Of a DNA stretch of 64,000 nt, positions 35,917 through 44,629 are shown in pieces. The notes beneath the pieces were generated by a model. It did no database searches and was not told the DNA's origin. It worked only from the letters and a program-made list of their open reading frames with translations. Both the position numbers and the translations under genes were made by a program. The DNA is from Thermococcus zilligii AN1 (GTDB taxonomy: Archaea; Methanobacteriota_B; Thermococci; Thermococcales; Thermococcaceae), in contig NZ_AJLF01000001.1 in the NCBI RefSeq assembly GCF_000258515.1, positions 620,001 to 684,000 of the forward strand, in the 5' to 3' direction. Position 1 is the stretch's first letter. The number at the start of each line of letters is the position of its first letter.

Positions 35917-37970
35917 TGTGGCACTCCGTTAAGGTGATCCTGAGAAAGAGGGGTCTGCCGTTTCTTCTCATGGTCTCCTTTTCGATCTCACTCATAATGC
36001 TTAATCTTGTCTCACAGGTGGGTGCAATTGTTGACAGCAGCATCGAATACAGCTTCAAGGAGTACAGGCCTCACTCCGTGTATAACATGGAAGTCACCCT
36101 CGGAGGCACACCCGAGAATTTTACTTCCAACCCCTATGAGTTCATGCTGGAGGTGGAGAACCTATCAAGTATCATCAAAAAACATCTGGGCGAAGACAAC
36201 GTCACCAGCGGGGTCGTTTTAGCTTTCCCCTGGGCGAGGCTGGAGCCGCTGGAGATTAACAACCACACGGTGTACTTCTCCGTCTACCTGTTCATGGAGC
36301 CCCGGGATCTCATGGAGTTTGGATTTGAAGGCAACTTTTCAGGTGATTCAGTTATCGTTCTTCAGGAGAACTTAACCGGGGACCTTTCTCCAGAGACGGC
36401 AGTGGCGTCTTTCTTCAACAGAAGCGTCCATGTGGAGAGGGCTTACGGGAAGTTCAGGGAGTACCCTCTTGCAAAGGCTGAGGGTGTTGAGTACCTTCAG
36501 ATAGCCATCCCTCTGCGGCCGTGGGCCGTTGAGACCACTCTTAGAAGAGTCAAGTCCGTATTAAAAACATCCAGCACATTTTCCGTTTACGTCGCAGTGA
36601 ACCTCAACAACGTTTACAGGGATCCCGAGCCTTTGGAGACTCTCCTGGAAAGAAGAGTGAAGGATGAGCTCATAAATGCGTCCATAACCTTCTATAGAGA
36701 CGTTATCTGCGAACAAAGATCTCTGGTCGTTAGGGGGAACGGCTGGACTTACTTCAACGGCACTATTATGGATCCCAAAGAAGCGGAGCGTGCAGCTTTT
36801 GAAAAAATATCTACCGGAAACAGCAGCCAGTACTGTGTGGCGTCTCTTTTGGGGCCGTCCCTTGTAAATAGGGACATACTCATCTTGGTAAAGAATGCGG
36901 GGTCTCAAACCGTTGATTTCTTTGAACTGTTTGGGGGCCTCCTGGTTGTTTTTTATCTGCCCCTTTTCACCCTGGTGGTTTACTCCGCCTCGAACATCTT
37001 CGCGGACATGAAGCGAGATCTCAATGTGCTCTCGGTCAGGGGTATAGGCGGGAGGGTAGTTCTTGTCCAGAAGGCAGCGGTGCTGTTGCTGGTGACCCTG
37101 ACCTGCCTTTTAGGATGGGTCGTTTTTGTATATTTGAATCCCGGCAGTGTGTCCTTTGGGGTCAGCATATTCATAACCCTTGCAGTGGTCTTCTCAGTGC
37201 TGGTTTCAGAGAGGCTCGGGGAATTAAAGCCAGGAAACAAGCTCGAAATAACCTTTGCGATACTGACGGTCGTTTTCCTTGCCCTCGGCTACTTCCGAAT
37301 CAACCAGACCACGGTGATGGGAAGCGGGTACTGGGCGGTGGTGATACTGCTGGCGTTGCTCTTGGCCCTCATCCCCCTGCTGGGGGCATTTGCCGGCCTG
37401 TGGTTCCACAAAGCGTCCATCTTTATGCTCTCGCTCTCCTCTTCCTTTGACGTCAGACCCTACGTCAGGGCCGTGATGAAACATAGCGCCCTGCTGACGT
37501 TTGCCGGTTATTCTTTCGCACTGGCAATTCTGCCGAGGATCACCTCCGTTGCACGGGTCACGAACGAGATATACAGAGAAGGCTACGTTAACCTTGTGGG
37601 CTATTCAAAGACTCTCTCGCTCAGCCTCTTTGGGGTATACATCAATGAACTGGGGAGGTGGTTCGCCTTCTTTGGAGCCCTATCGCTACTGGTTTTGATG
37701 GGCATGGCCCTCAGCTATTATTCAAAGCTGCGGAATTACTCATCCACGAGAGGGATTGAAGTGACCATCGCCAAAAAAGCCCTCTTTGGGTTTGTTCTCA
37801 GAGAACTGCTGCTGATTGCCGCAATGGCGGCGGTGGTTTCCCTCTTCCTTTCGCTGTTTGTAGACGCGTACATAGGCATAACGTTTACAGCGGGGGAGCT
37901 CTCTTTCACGGGAAGCAAGATAATTGTCCAATCCGTTTTCAGGCCGCCTCATATTTTCGTCTGGGGGTGA
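35913..37970 (+). CDS. ABC transporter permease, FtsX/MacB-like topology
   Basis: 685 residues. One N-terminal membrane helix (about 15-38) is followed by a large extracytoplasmic domain (to about residue 335) with at least eight N-glycosylation sequons. After that come helices at about 340-365 and 385-405, several more, and a final block ending near 670. One TM, a large loop and then clustered helices is the type VII (MacB/FtsX/LolCE) arrangement, and resembles the integral membrane proteins of lactococcin 972-type operons. Two consecutive ATGs open the gene, overlapping the previous stop. It pairs with the ATPase downstream. Confidence 0.65.
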   Translation: MMWHSVKVILRKRGLPFLLMVSFSISLIMLNLVSQVGAIVDSSIEYSFKEYRPHSVYNMEVTLGGTPENFTSNPYEFMLEVENLSSIIKKHLGEDNVTSGVVLAFPWARLEPLEINNHTVYFSVYLFMEPRDLMEFGFEGNFSGDSVIVLQENLTGDLSPETAVASFFNRSVHVERAYGKFREYPLAKAEGVEYLQIAIPLRPWAVETTLRRVKSVLKTSSTFSVYVAVNLNNVYRDPEPLETLLERRVKDELINASITFYRDVICEQRSLVVRGNGWTYFNGTIMDPKEAERAAFEKISTGNSSQYCVASLLGPSLVNRDILILVKNAGSQTVDFFELFGGLLVVFYLPLFTLVVYSASNIFADMKRDLNVLSVRGIGGRVVLVQKAAVLLLVTLTCLLGWVVFVYLNPGSVSFGVSIFITLAVVFSVLVSERLGELKPGNKLEITFAILTVVFLALGYFRINQTTVMGSGYWAVVILLALLLALIPLLGAFAGLWFHKASIFMLSLSSSFDVRPYVRAVMKHSALLTFAGYSFALAILPRITSVARVTNEIYREGYVNLVGYSKTLSLSLFGVYINELGRWFAFFGALSLLVLMGMALSYYSKLRNYSSTRGIEVTIAKKALFGFVLRELLLIAAMAAVVSLFLSLFVDAYIGITFTAGELSFTGSKIIVQSVFRPPHIFVWG

Positions 37971-37975
37971 TTGGG

Positions 37976-38638
37976 GTGGGTGTTGTTGAGTTTGAGGATG
38001 TGTTCGTAAAATATGAGACGTACACCGGTGGGGTTCTGGCCCTCAGGGGGGTTACGTTTTCCCTTGGGGAGAAGGAGGCACTGTTACTCATGGGGCCCTC
38101 GGGAAGCGGAAAAACAACGATACTGAAGGCAATCCTGGGGTTAGTACAGCCACTTCACGGTTCGGTCAGGGTCTTCGGCATGGAACCAAAGGATGAGAAG
38201 CAGGCCCTCGAGGTCAGAAGGAGAACAGGCTACCTGACTCAGGAGGGAATGATGATAAGGGAGCTCACGGTGTGGGAGAACATTCTTTTTTATGCCCGGG
38301 GCAGGAGAAAAAGCCTGGACGAGAAGTCTGTCAGAGAGCTGGCAGAGAGGCTGAACATCGGGAGGGTCCTCGACAAGCATCCGGACCAGTTGAGTGGTGG
38401 GGAGCTGAAGAGGGCGGAGCTTTTGATGGTGCTCTCCGACAGTCCGGAACTGTTGCTCCTGGATGAGCCGACTTCAATGCTCGACGCTGAAAACGCCGGG
38501 ACTGTTGTTGAGGTACTGAACGGGATGAAGGGGCGAATCCCCATGATAATAACCTCCCACGACCCAAGGCTCGTGGAGCTGAGCGACCGGATTTTAAAAA
38601 TAGTAGGAGGAAACCTGATTGAAGGGAACGGCCCATGA
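37976..38638 (+). CDS. ABC transporter ATP-binding protein (LolD/MacB type)
   Basis: 220 residues. All ABC motifs are present: Walker A GPSGSGKTT, Q-loop YLTQEG, signature LSGGELKRAE, Walker B LLLLDEPTS, and the switch His in ITSHDP. The size and sequence fit the LolD/MacB/FtsE subfamily that pairs with FtsX-like permeases. The GTG at 37976 has GGTGAT 4 bp upstream. A GTG at 37967 in a GTGA overlap with the permease stop is the alternative. Last gene of the five-gene operon. Confidence 0.85.
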   Translation: MGVVEFEDVFVKYETYTGGVLALRGVTFSLGEKEALLLMGPSGSGKTTILKAILGLVQPLHGSVRVFGMEPKDEKQALEVRRRTGYLTQEGMMIRELTVWENILFYARGRRKSLDEKSVRELAERLNIGRVLDKHPDQLSGGELKRAELLMVLSDSPELLLLDEPTSMLDAENAGTVVEVLNGMKGRIPMIITSHDPRLVELSDRILKIVGGNLIEGNGP

Positions 38639-38711
38639 CGCCTTTCAATATTTCATCCCCGGAGGGAGTGCGGTAAGGCTCGGAAGAGGCAGGGATAACG
38701 AGAGACTTGGT

Positions 38712-38731
38712 GGGGGTTAAGCCGAACCCCC
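38712..38731. terminator. GC-rich hairpin between convergent genes
   Basis: GGGGGTT (38712-38718) and AACCCCC (38725-38731) form a 7-bp stem with a 6-base loop, in the 139-bp gap between the converging ABC ATPase and PhoU/RCK_C genes. No T tract follows on either strand, so it may be an mRNA 3'-end stabiliser rather than a terminator. Confidence 0.3.
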
Positions 38732-38777
38732 GCCCTTCACTGGAAAATGAGGTTAGAAATGGGGAAACTGAGCAGGA

Positions 38778-39359
38778 TCAGTCCTCTTCTTCCTCGAATT
38801 CTTCCCCGGCGAGCTTTCTCAGCTTATCCAGGTCGGAACTGACCGCTATAAGGACATCCCCCTCGTGGATTTCGTCTTTTTCACGGGGGTTGTAGATGTA
38901 CATTGTTCCGCGCTTTATTGCCAGTATCCTCGTCCCTATTTTGCTCGGAAGTTTAAGTTGCTGGAGGGTCTTGCCTATGAGGACTGAGCCGGGTCTGACC
39001 ATTACCCTTCCGAGCTCTTCCTCGGTATCTTCCATTATCTCCATGATGATGGGGTGCGGCTCTATATCCTTGAGGACTATATCGGCTATCCCATAGGCGG
39101 CATCGCTTATGCGCTCGTTTATGTCGGCCAAATCAATTATGCTCAGGAGCTGTTCCGGATCCTCCTCACGTTTGGCGGCCTTAAGGGCCAGTTTTTTGAC
39201 CCTCTGCGTGAGGTCGTCCATGCGCTCCTCCAGAAGGTAGACTTCCTCAGCTATGTCCTCGCTGTTGTACATGACCGACGAAAAGGCCAGGTCTATCATA
39301 AGGGTCGAGAGGTTTTTCATCTCAACCAGGTAGTTCCTTATCTCGTCGAACTCATTCAT
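38778..39359 (-). CDS. PhoU-like/RCK_C (TrkA-C) regulatory protein, copy 2
   Basis: 193 residues. An N-terminal helical PhoU-like half (to about residue 105) is followed by a TrkA-C/RCK_C domain, with GSVLIGKTLQQLKLPSKIGTRILAIKRG and DEIHEGDVLIAVSS. Such RCK_C domains bind small ligands and gate ion transporters. The gene overlaps its upstream paralogue by 8 bp. The pair faces an MgtE-type transporter gene across a divergent promoter, so control of that transporter is the most economical hypothesis. Confidence 0.8.
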   Translation of the reverse strand: MNEFDEIRNYLVEMKNLSTLMIDLAFSSVMYNSEDIAEEVYLLEERMDDLTQRVKKLALKAAKREEDPEQLLSIIDLADINERISDAAYGIADIVLKDIEPHPIIMEIMEDTEEELGRVMVRPGSVLIGKTLQQLKLPSKIGTRILAIKRGTMYIYNPREKDEIHEGDVLIAVSSDLDKLRKLAGEEFEEEED

Positions 39360-39960
39360 TGGGCATCACCTTGATGACGCCCCTGGCTATCTCCTTGAGG
39401 TACTCCAGGGCCGTTTTCGTTCCACGCCCGATGATTATATCTCCAGGCATTATCTTCGTGTCCTCCTCTGGGTCGAAGATCCACCTCTTTCCCCTTCTTA
39501 TGGCGAGTGGCCAGACACCGGTGTTGGTTGGGAGATCGAGTTCTTCCAGGGTCTTTCCGACGAGAATCGAGTTCGGGGAAACGGCCACCCTTCCGATCGT
39601 TTCCTCGCTTTCAAGGATGACCTCGGTTATAAGGGGATGAATTTTCTCTTCCAAAACCATTTTCGCCAGATCTGCGGCGGCGTTTGAGATTTCGTCTATT
39701 GAGTGGGCCATCTGTAGGATAGAGGTTATCTTTTCGGCTTCCTTCAGGCTTCTGGATGCCGCCAGAACAGCCCTCACCATCAGGTGGTAGTTTAGGATGT
39801 CCAGGTACTCCTCAAGCTCAAGAACCTCTTCGGCCATCTCCTTCTCTTTAAAAAGTGCGGCTGAATAAGCAAGATCAACCATAAGCTCCGCGGTATTTTT
39901 CATCTCAACGAAGATGTCCTTAACGTTGTTTGGAACCTCCACTTCGTCCCATTCTTCCAT
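39352..39960 (-). CDS. PhoU-like/RCK_C (TrkA-C) regulatory protein, copy 1
   Basis: 202 residues, paralogous to the next gene downstream. PhoU-like helices occupy residues 1-115, then RCK_C with NSILVGKTLEELDLPTNTGVWPLAIRRG and MPGDIIIGRG. The two copies probably form a heterodimeric or mixed regulator. GGAGGG precedes the ATG. It starts 125 bp from the divergent MgtE-like gene. Confidence 0.8.
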   Translation of the reverse strand: MEEWDEVEVPNNVKDIFVEMKNTAELMVDLAYSAALFKEKEMAEEVLELEEYLDILNYHLMVRAVLAASRSLKEAEKITSILQMAHSIDEISNAAADLAKMVLEEKIHPLITEVILESEETIGRVAVSPNSILVGKTLEELDLPTNTGVWPLAIRRGKRWIFDPEEDTKIMPGDIIIGRGTKTALEYLKEIARGVIKVMPNE

Positions 39961-40085
39961 CGAAGTCCCTCCCCAGTTTTGGATTCTCGGGCAAGTTTAT
40001 TTACTTTTCGCCTTTGACATGACAACGTTTATAAGGCCGTTTCGGCTAAGTGGCCTGGAGGTGGGTGAAATGGAGGTGGAGAACG

Positions 40086-41276
40086 ATGCTCCCAGTGAAA
40101 GTAACCGTTGGAACCCGCGGATGGCGGAAGAGACTGAAGCAGACGTTCTTAGTAACGTTTCCAGCCCTGTTACTCTGCTTGGCCCTTGATTTCGTTGGTG
40201 GAGGTGTTTTGGGAAAGAATTTTGAAATGATAGCCACCTCTTACCCGCTGCTTCTGATAATTCTCCCCGGTCTCAGCGATCTAAGGGGCAACGTTTTTGG
40301 GGCGATGGCCTCGAGGATGACAACGGCCCTCCACCTCGGTAAAATTAGGGGAGTCCTTGACAAGGAAGTCACGACCAACGTGTCGATGGCCATTGGAAGC
40401 TCCGGAATCCCCCTCATTGTTCTCTGGTTGGCGGGTACGATAAAGCTTGGCTTTTCCGATTCAGCCTTGACCATCCTTCTCATCGTGATTGCCTCCGCGA
40501 TAGCCATCGGTTTGCTCCTCGGCTACTCCACCGCAATCATCACGGTATTCCCCTACCGCTGGGGCGCGGACCCTGACATGATGGCGGCCCCTTTAATAAC
40601 CTCCGTGGCGGACGTCATAACAATCCCCACGCTTGTTTATCTCGTATTTTTCTACGAGAGTAACGAAACGGCCTTCTACGCCTTTACGGCCCTCATGATA
40701 GCCCTCCTCGTTCTGCTGATACTCCGCTCTGAGTATAAGGGGGAACACATCAAAGCGTTCAGGGAGATCGTGGGGGTCTTAACCGGCCTGGCCATTCTCG
40801 AGATATTCGCGGGTTCAACCCTCGAGTCCTACAGCGATGTCATCTCTAAAGTTATAATACTCAGCGTTATGTACCCGGCAATACTCGACAGCGTCGGCAA
40901 CTTCGCCTCGATAGCCGCGGCAACCACTTCAACGAGGCTAAACCTTTCTGGAGAGAGCGCCCTCAAAGACAGGGAGTTCTACTTTGACATTTCTGCGCTG
41001 CTCCTGCTAACCCCGATAATCGGCTTTCTGACCAACTACATAGCAGTCCACGTCACAAACCTGATAGGCTATCAGGCTACATTGATATGGCCGTTCATCC
41101 TCGGCTACCCATTCCTCGTCGCGGCAAACATAGCCATCGGAGTTATTGTAGCCCTCATTTCCTTCCGCTTCAACATCGACCCGGACAACGTTGCAGTCCC
41201 GACTGTCACCACGGTGGCCGATGTCACGGGGACACTCTTCGTCGTCCTGCTGGCGGATATGCTGGTGGGGGCATGA
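40086..41276 (+). CDS. MgtE-like divalent cation transporter, two fused MgtE domains
   Basis: 396 residues. The MgtE membrane domain is present twice in tandem, as in eukaryotic SLC41. First half: LPGLSDLRGNVFGAMASRM and ADPDMMAAPLITSVADV. Second half: YPAILDSVGNFASIAAAT and DPDNVAVPTVTTVADVTG. The Asp residues of the ADP/DPD-type motifs line the ion path. The N-terminal CBS/regulatory domains of bacterial MgtE are lacking, which may explain the divergent PhoU/RCK_C genes. The start has GGTGGAG upstream. TATA is GTTTATAAG at 40028. Confidence 0.85.
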   Translation: MLPVKVTVGTRGWRKRLKQTFLVTFPALLLCLALDFVGGGVLGKNFEMIATSYPLLLIILPGLSDLRGNVFGAMASRMTTALHLGKIRGVLDKEVTTNVSMAIGSSGIPLIVLWLAGTIKLGFSDSALTILLIVIASAIAIGLLLGYSTAIITVFPYRWGADPDMMAAPLITSVADVITIPTLVYLVFFYESNETAFYAFTALMIALLVLLILRSEYKGEHIKAFREIVGVLTGLAILEIFAGSTLESYSDVISKVIILSVMYPAILDSVGNFASIAAATTSTRLNLSGESALKDREFYFDISALLLLTPIIGFLTNYIAVHVTNLIGYQATLIWPFILGYPFLVAANIAIGVIVALISFRFNIDPDNVAVPTVTTVADVTGTLFVVLLADMLVGA

Positions 41277-41610
41277 TGGCCCGTCGATGACAGCTTAAAG
41301 TGGCCGCACTACCTGCCCGCGGCAATCTTCCCCCTTTCCTTCTTCCGGAAAGTCCTCAACAGAAATAAGAGCGAGCTTGCCCATTGGGATGAGAACAGTT
41401 CCGTGGAGAATATGCCCCCAAAGCTACCCGGAGTAATGAGGCCCCTGAAAGTGAAAGCCCCTGAATCTGCCCTGAGAAGCCAGAATTTTTTGAAAAGCCT
41501 GCATTGATGGATGTTTCAGTTCATTGGAGCTCAATTTTTACAAAACGCAACTCTTTTATACACCCAGAATGAATTTTTCCCGAGGAGAAGCTTCTGGCGG
41601 AGGGACAACG
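41277..41610. other. Intergenic region, 334 bp, with promoter of the acyl-CoA synthetase operon
   Basis: The left 240 bp holds no convincing gene. A 30-codon frame on the minus strand (about 41293-41385) has no ribosome site. Near the right end, TTTTATAC (41554-41561) is a TATA box, and GGAGGGAC is the Shine-Dalgarno of the following ATG at 41611. No box C/D or tRNA features were found. Confidence 0.45.
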
Positions 41611-42888
41611 ATGACTGACAGGATTGTGGAAGAGATGAGGCCCTTCTTCGACCCGAAAGCTGTTGCCATCGTAGGCGCAACCGACAAAAAGGGCAAGGTT
41701 GGGAACGTTATCTTCGAGAACTTCAAGAGGAACAAAGAGAACGGCGTGTTTAAGGGCAACATCTATCCCGTGAACCCCAAGCTTGAGGAGATTGACGGCT
41801 ACAAGGTCTACAAGAGCGTTGAAGAGCTCCCGGATGACACCGACCTGGCGGTCATCTCGATACCTGCACCATCCGTGCCCGAAACGATGAGGGAAATCGC
41901 CAAAAAGGGCATAAAGTCGGTCGTCATAATCACGGGCGGCTTCGGAGAGCTCGGCGAGGAAGGAAAGAAGCTCGAGCGCGAAATCTACGAGATAGCCAAA
42001 GCCAACGGGATCGACTGGGCGGCTGGGGCTGGGATAGGAATTGGAAAGATGGTCAGCTACGGCAACAAGCTCGACGTTGACGACGCCGACCTGATGGAAT
42101 ACTTCCTCCACGATGACGGGATAAACGTCGTCACCTTCTACATCGAGGGCGTTAAGGACGGAAGGAAGTTCATAGAAAGTGCAAAGAAGATAACGAAGGT
42201 CAAGCCGGTCATCGCTCTGAAGAGCGGGAGAACCGAGTATGGAGCAAAGGCGGCTTCTTCCCACACCGGTTCTCTCGCCGGGGCGGACACGATTTACGAT
42301 GCCGTCTTCAAGCAGACGGGCATAATCAGGGCAGAAGACTTCGAGCACATGTTTGACCTGGCGAAGGCCTTTGCGGCGCTTAAGGGCAAGCTCCCGAAGG
42401 GCGACAGGATAGGCATAATCACCGACGGCGGTGGAGCTGGGGTCATGGCAAGCGATGCAGTGGCCAAATTCGGCCTCAGGATGGCAAACCTGAGCGAGGA
42501 GACGATAAAGTTCCTCAAGGAGAACTTCCCGCCGCACGCTGTCGCTGGCAATCCGACCGACGTTGTCGGTGATACCGACGCGGAGCGTTACAGGATAGCA
42601 ATCGAAGCTTTCACCAAAGACCCGAACGTTGACGCCATAGTTATCATCGTCCTCTTCCAGGTGCCCCTCCTCGAGGAGGAGAAGATAATCGACATCCTCG
42701 CCGAGTACCAGAAGAAGAGCGACAAGCCGATAGTGGCTGTGGCAATGGGCGGAAGGAAGACCGACCGCTACGCGAGAATGCTCGAGGAGAGGGGAGTTCC
42801 GGTCTATCCAACCCCCGAGAGGGGTGTCAGGGCGATGGCAGGTTTGGTTCGTTATGCTCAATATCTGAAGAAGGGGGGAGGGTTATGA
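41611..42888 (+). CDS. ADP-forming acyl/acetyl-CoA synthetase alpha subunit, internally shortened
   Basis: 425 residues. The N-terminal CoA-binding Rossmann domain (PKAVAIVGATDKKGKVG) is followed by the family's helical part. At residue ~135 the sequence passes from YEIAKANGI straight into DWAAGAGIGIGKMVSYGNK. Intact alpha subunits have roughly 48 further residues here, including the GPNxxG and SQSGA motifs of the second domain. The catalytic phosphohistidine loop SSHTGS, and GGGAGVMASD, remain. The reaction is acyl-CoA + ADP + Pi = acid + CoA + ATP. The gap is in frame, so the product may be folded but defective, or the deletion may be an assembly error. Confidence 0.85.
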   Translation: MTDRIVEEMRPFFDPKAVAIVGATDKKGKVGNVIFENFKRNKENGVFKGNIYPVNPKLEEIDGYKVYKSVEELPDDTDLAVISIPAPSVPETMREIAKKGIKSVVIITGGFGELGEEGKKLEREIYEIAKANGIDWAAGAGIGIGKMVSYGNKLDVDDADLMEYFLHDDGINVVTFYIEGVKDGRKFIESAKKITKVKPVIALKSGRTEYGAKAASSHTGSLAGADTIYDAVFKQTGIIRAEDFEHMFDLAKAFAALKGKLPKGDRIGIITDGGGAGVMASDAVAKFGLRMANLSEETIKFLKENFPPHAVAGNPTDVVGDTDAERYRIAIEAFTKDPNVDAIVIIVLFQVPLLEEEKIIDILAEYQKKSDKPIVAVAMGGRKTDRYARMLEERGVPVYPTPERGVRAMAGLVRYAQYLKKGGGL

Positions 42889-43613
42889 AGGGGGAAGCCC
42901 TCAAAGTTATTGAGTCCGTCCTGGCCCAGGGCAGGACGGCCATGGTCGAGTACGAAGCAAAGCAGGTTTTAAAGGCTTACGGTCTGCCCGTTCCGAACGA
43001 GAAGCTTGCCAAGACTCTCGATGAAGCTTTAAAGTACGCCGAGGAGATCGGCTACCCAGTGGCCATGAAGCTCATGTCGCCGCAGATTCTCCACAAGAGC
43101 GACGCTAAAGTGGTTCTCCTCAACATAAAAACGCCCGAGGAACTCAAGGAGAAGTGGAAAGTCATCCACGAGAACGCACGCAAATACAGGCCGGACGCGG
43201 AAATCCTCGGCGTTCTCATAGCCCCGATGCTCAGGCCGGGCAGGGAGATAATCATCGGCGTCACCGAAGACCCGCAGTTCGGCCACGCGCTCATGTTCGG
43301 TCTCGGCGGCATCTTCGTCGAGGTTCTCAAGGACGTCACGTTCAGGATAATCCCGATAACCGAGCGCGACGCCAGGAAGATGATAACGGAGATAAAGGGC
43401 TACCCGATTTTAGCGGGAGCGCGCGGTGAAAAGCCAGCCGATATGGAGGCAATAGTTGATATGCTCCTCAGGGTAAGCGAGCTGGTCGACGAGCTGAGGG
43501 ACTACATAAAGGAGATGGACCTCAACCCGGTCTTCGTCTACAGCGAGGGCGAAGGCGCCGTGGTCGTTGACGCGAGGATCATCCTCAAGGTTCCCGGGGA
43601 CAAGGAGCCCTAA
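42885..43613 (+). CDS. ADP-forming acyl/acetyl-CoA synthetase beta subunit
   Basis: 242 residues, an ATP-grasp protein of the ACD beta type. VEYEAKQVLKAYGLPVPNE opens the gene, then YPVAMKLMSPQILHKSD, the nucleotide-binding FGLGGIFVEVLKD and ELRDYIKEMDLNPVFVY near the end. It couples the phosphohistidine of the alpha subunit to ADP, giving substrate-level ATP in peptide or sugar fermentation. It overlaps the alpha gene by 4 bp (ATGA). The beta subunit appears full length. Confidence 0.9.
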   Translation: MKGEALKVIESVLAQGRTAMVEYEAKQVLKAYGLPVPNEKLAKTLDEALKYAEEIGYPVAMKLMSPQILHKSDAKVVLLNIKTPEELKEKWKVIHENARKYRPDAEILGVLIAPMLRPGREIIIGVTEDPQFGHALMFGLGGIFVEVLKDVTFRIIPITERDARKMITEIKGYPILAGARGEKPADMEAIVDMLLRVSELVDELRDYIKEMDLNPVFVYSEGEGAVVVDARIILKVPGDKEP

Positions 43614-43673
43614 ATGAGCTCCGAGTACAAGGAAAGGGCGCTTAATCCTTTTCTTTTTGAAATTAAAAGGAAC

Positions 43674-43844
43674 TCAACCGAAAATGCTCGAACCGAAGAG
43701 GTGCAGAAAAATCTCAAACGCAACCAGTATCAGCGTGAGCGCAATAACCCCCTTTGGACTGACCTTAATGGCCCTTGTGTCCTCATCAAAGAACCTCATT
43801 AAGCCCGCTCCGGTTGGCGGAAGAGTCGTTTTGTCCTTTGCCAT
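43674..43844 (-). CDS. secG: Preprotein translocase subunit SecG (Sec61 beta)
   Basis: 56 residues. It reads MAKDKTTLPPTGAGLMRFFDED, with the pattern of archaeal Sec61 beta: a short cytosolic part with a Pro/Gly-rich stretch and RFFDED, then SPKGVIALTLILVAFEIFLH as the single membrane helix. It is a non-essential subunit of the SecYEbeta channel. The ATG follows GGATGG. An in-frame ATG two codons upstream is possible. The TATA element GCTTATAGAG (minus strand, about 43873-43882) lies about 30 bp upstream. Confidence 0.9.
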   Translation of the reverse strand: MAKDKTTLPPTGAGLMRFFDEDTRAIKVSPKGVIALTLILVAFEIFLHLFGSSIFG

Positions 43845-43960
43845 ACCCATCCCCTCGTCCTTTGTAGTAAGGCCTCTATAAGCGTTCTCCCCATGGACGT
43901 TTTTAAGCTTTTCCGGGAAGGTTTATTAACGTTCCTCCCTTATAGCCCCCGGTGGGAAGC

Positions 43961-44629
43961 ATGGACTACGGGAGCCTCAGCCCAAGGACAAAAACGGTTT
44001 ACGCCCAGGTTAGATACCTGGATGACTACCACTGGAACATAGAGGGAGAAACAATAAGCGGCATCCACAAAAAGAGCGGTATCAAGGTCACGATTATGAC
44101 TGCAGACAACAAGGAGCAGGCCATCAAAATCGCAGAGAGCCTGAAGCCGGAGGGGATTGTGATAATAGCGGTCCCCGAGAAGGGCGTCTTCTCCGTCCAC
44201 AACGGAGTTTTCATAATGACCCACAGGTACGCCAGGGCAACCCTGAGCGACATAAACGATCACATAGTGTGGAGGGGCTTCAAAGTTGAAGAGGAGAACG
44301 GAAAACTCACTCAGATGGATTTTTATGAGTACCTGGGGGGCAGGTTGATAGATCACATCAAGCAGAACGCAGTAATCGGCCAGGACTACGTCTTCTGGCA
44401 GTTCTACAAGTGCGAAGAATGCGGCAAATACGTTGACATAGACAACCTGGAGTTCCATCTTAAGGAACACGGGATTAAACTTCAGGAGAAGAACGAGGAG
44501 GTCTACGAGATCCTCGAGCTGAACTTTGGGGACGGCAAAGTCTACGATAAGTTCGGAAAAGAGGTTTCCATTTCAGCTTTCAGCGAAGAAACCCGGGAAT
44601 TCCTTGAGGAAACACTGAAAAAGGAGTGA
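43961..44629 (+). CDS. Thermococcales protein of unknown function with a C2H2-type zinc finger
   Basis: 222 residues, soluble. No known catalytic domain is seen. Around residue 150 a finger-like segment reads [20 protein letters not shown], with CxxC and HxxxH spaced as a zinc knuckle. The N-terminal part is mixed alpha/beta. GGTGGG lies just before the ATG, and the in-frame GTG at 43952 is part of that site. The stop touches the stop of the convergent DUF835 gene. Possibly nucleic-acid binding, unproven. Confidence 0.6.
   Translation: MDYGSLSPRTKTVYAQVRYLDDYHWNIEGETISGIHKKSGIKVTIMTADNKEQAIKIAESLKPEGIVIIAVPEKGVFSVHNGVFIMTHRYARATLSDINDHIVWRGFKVEEENGKLTQMDFYEYLGGRLIDHIKQNAVIGQDYVFWQFYKCEECGKYVDIDNLEFHLKEHGIKLQEKNEEVYEILELNFGDGKVYDKFGKEVSISAFSEETREFLEETLKKE

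Noticed and set aside
37740-38650. Several short minus-strand frames over the ABC permease and ATPase genes
   Set aside because: They lack starts with ribosome sites and lie opposite strongly supported coding sequence.
41293-41385. 30-codon minus-strand frame beginning MGKLALISVEDFPEE
   Set aside because: It looks somewhat protein-like, but has no Shine-Dalgarno or TATA box at the right place. Without conservation data it is not supported.
41521-42861. 446-codon minus-strand frame across the acyl-CoA synthetase alpha gene
   Set aside because: It mirrors the codon pattern of the real gene, has no ribosome site or family resemblance, and is best explained as an antisense shadow.
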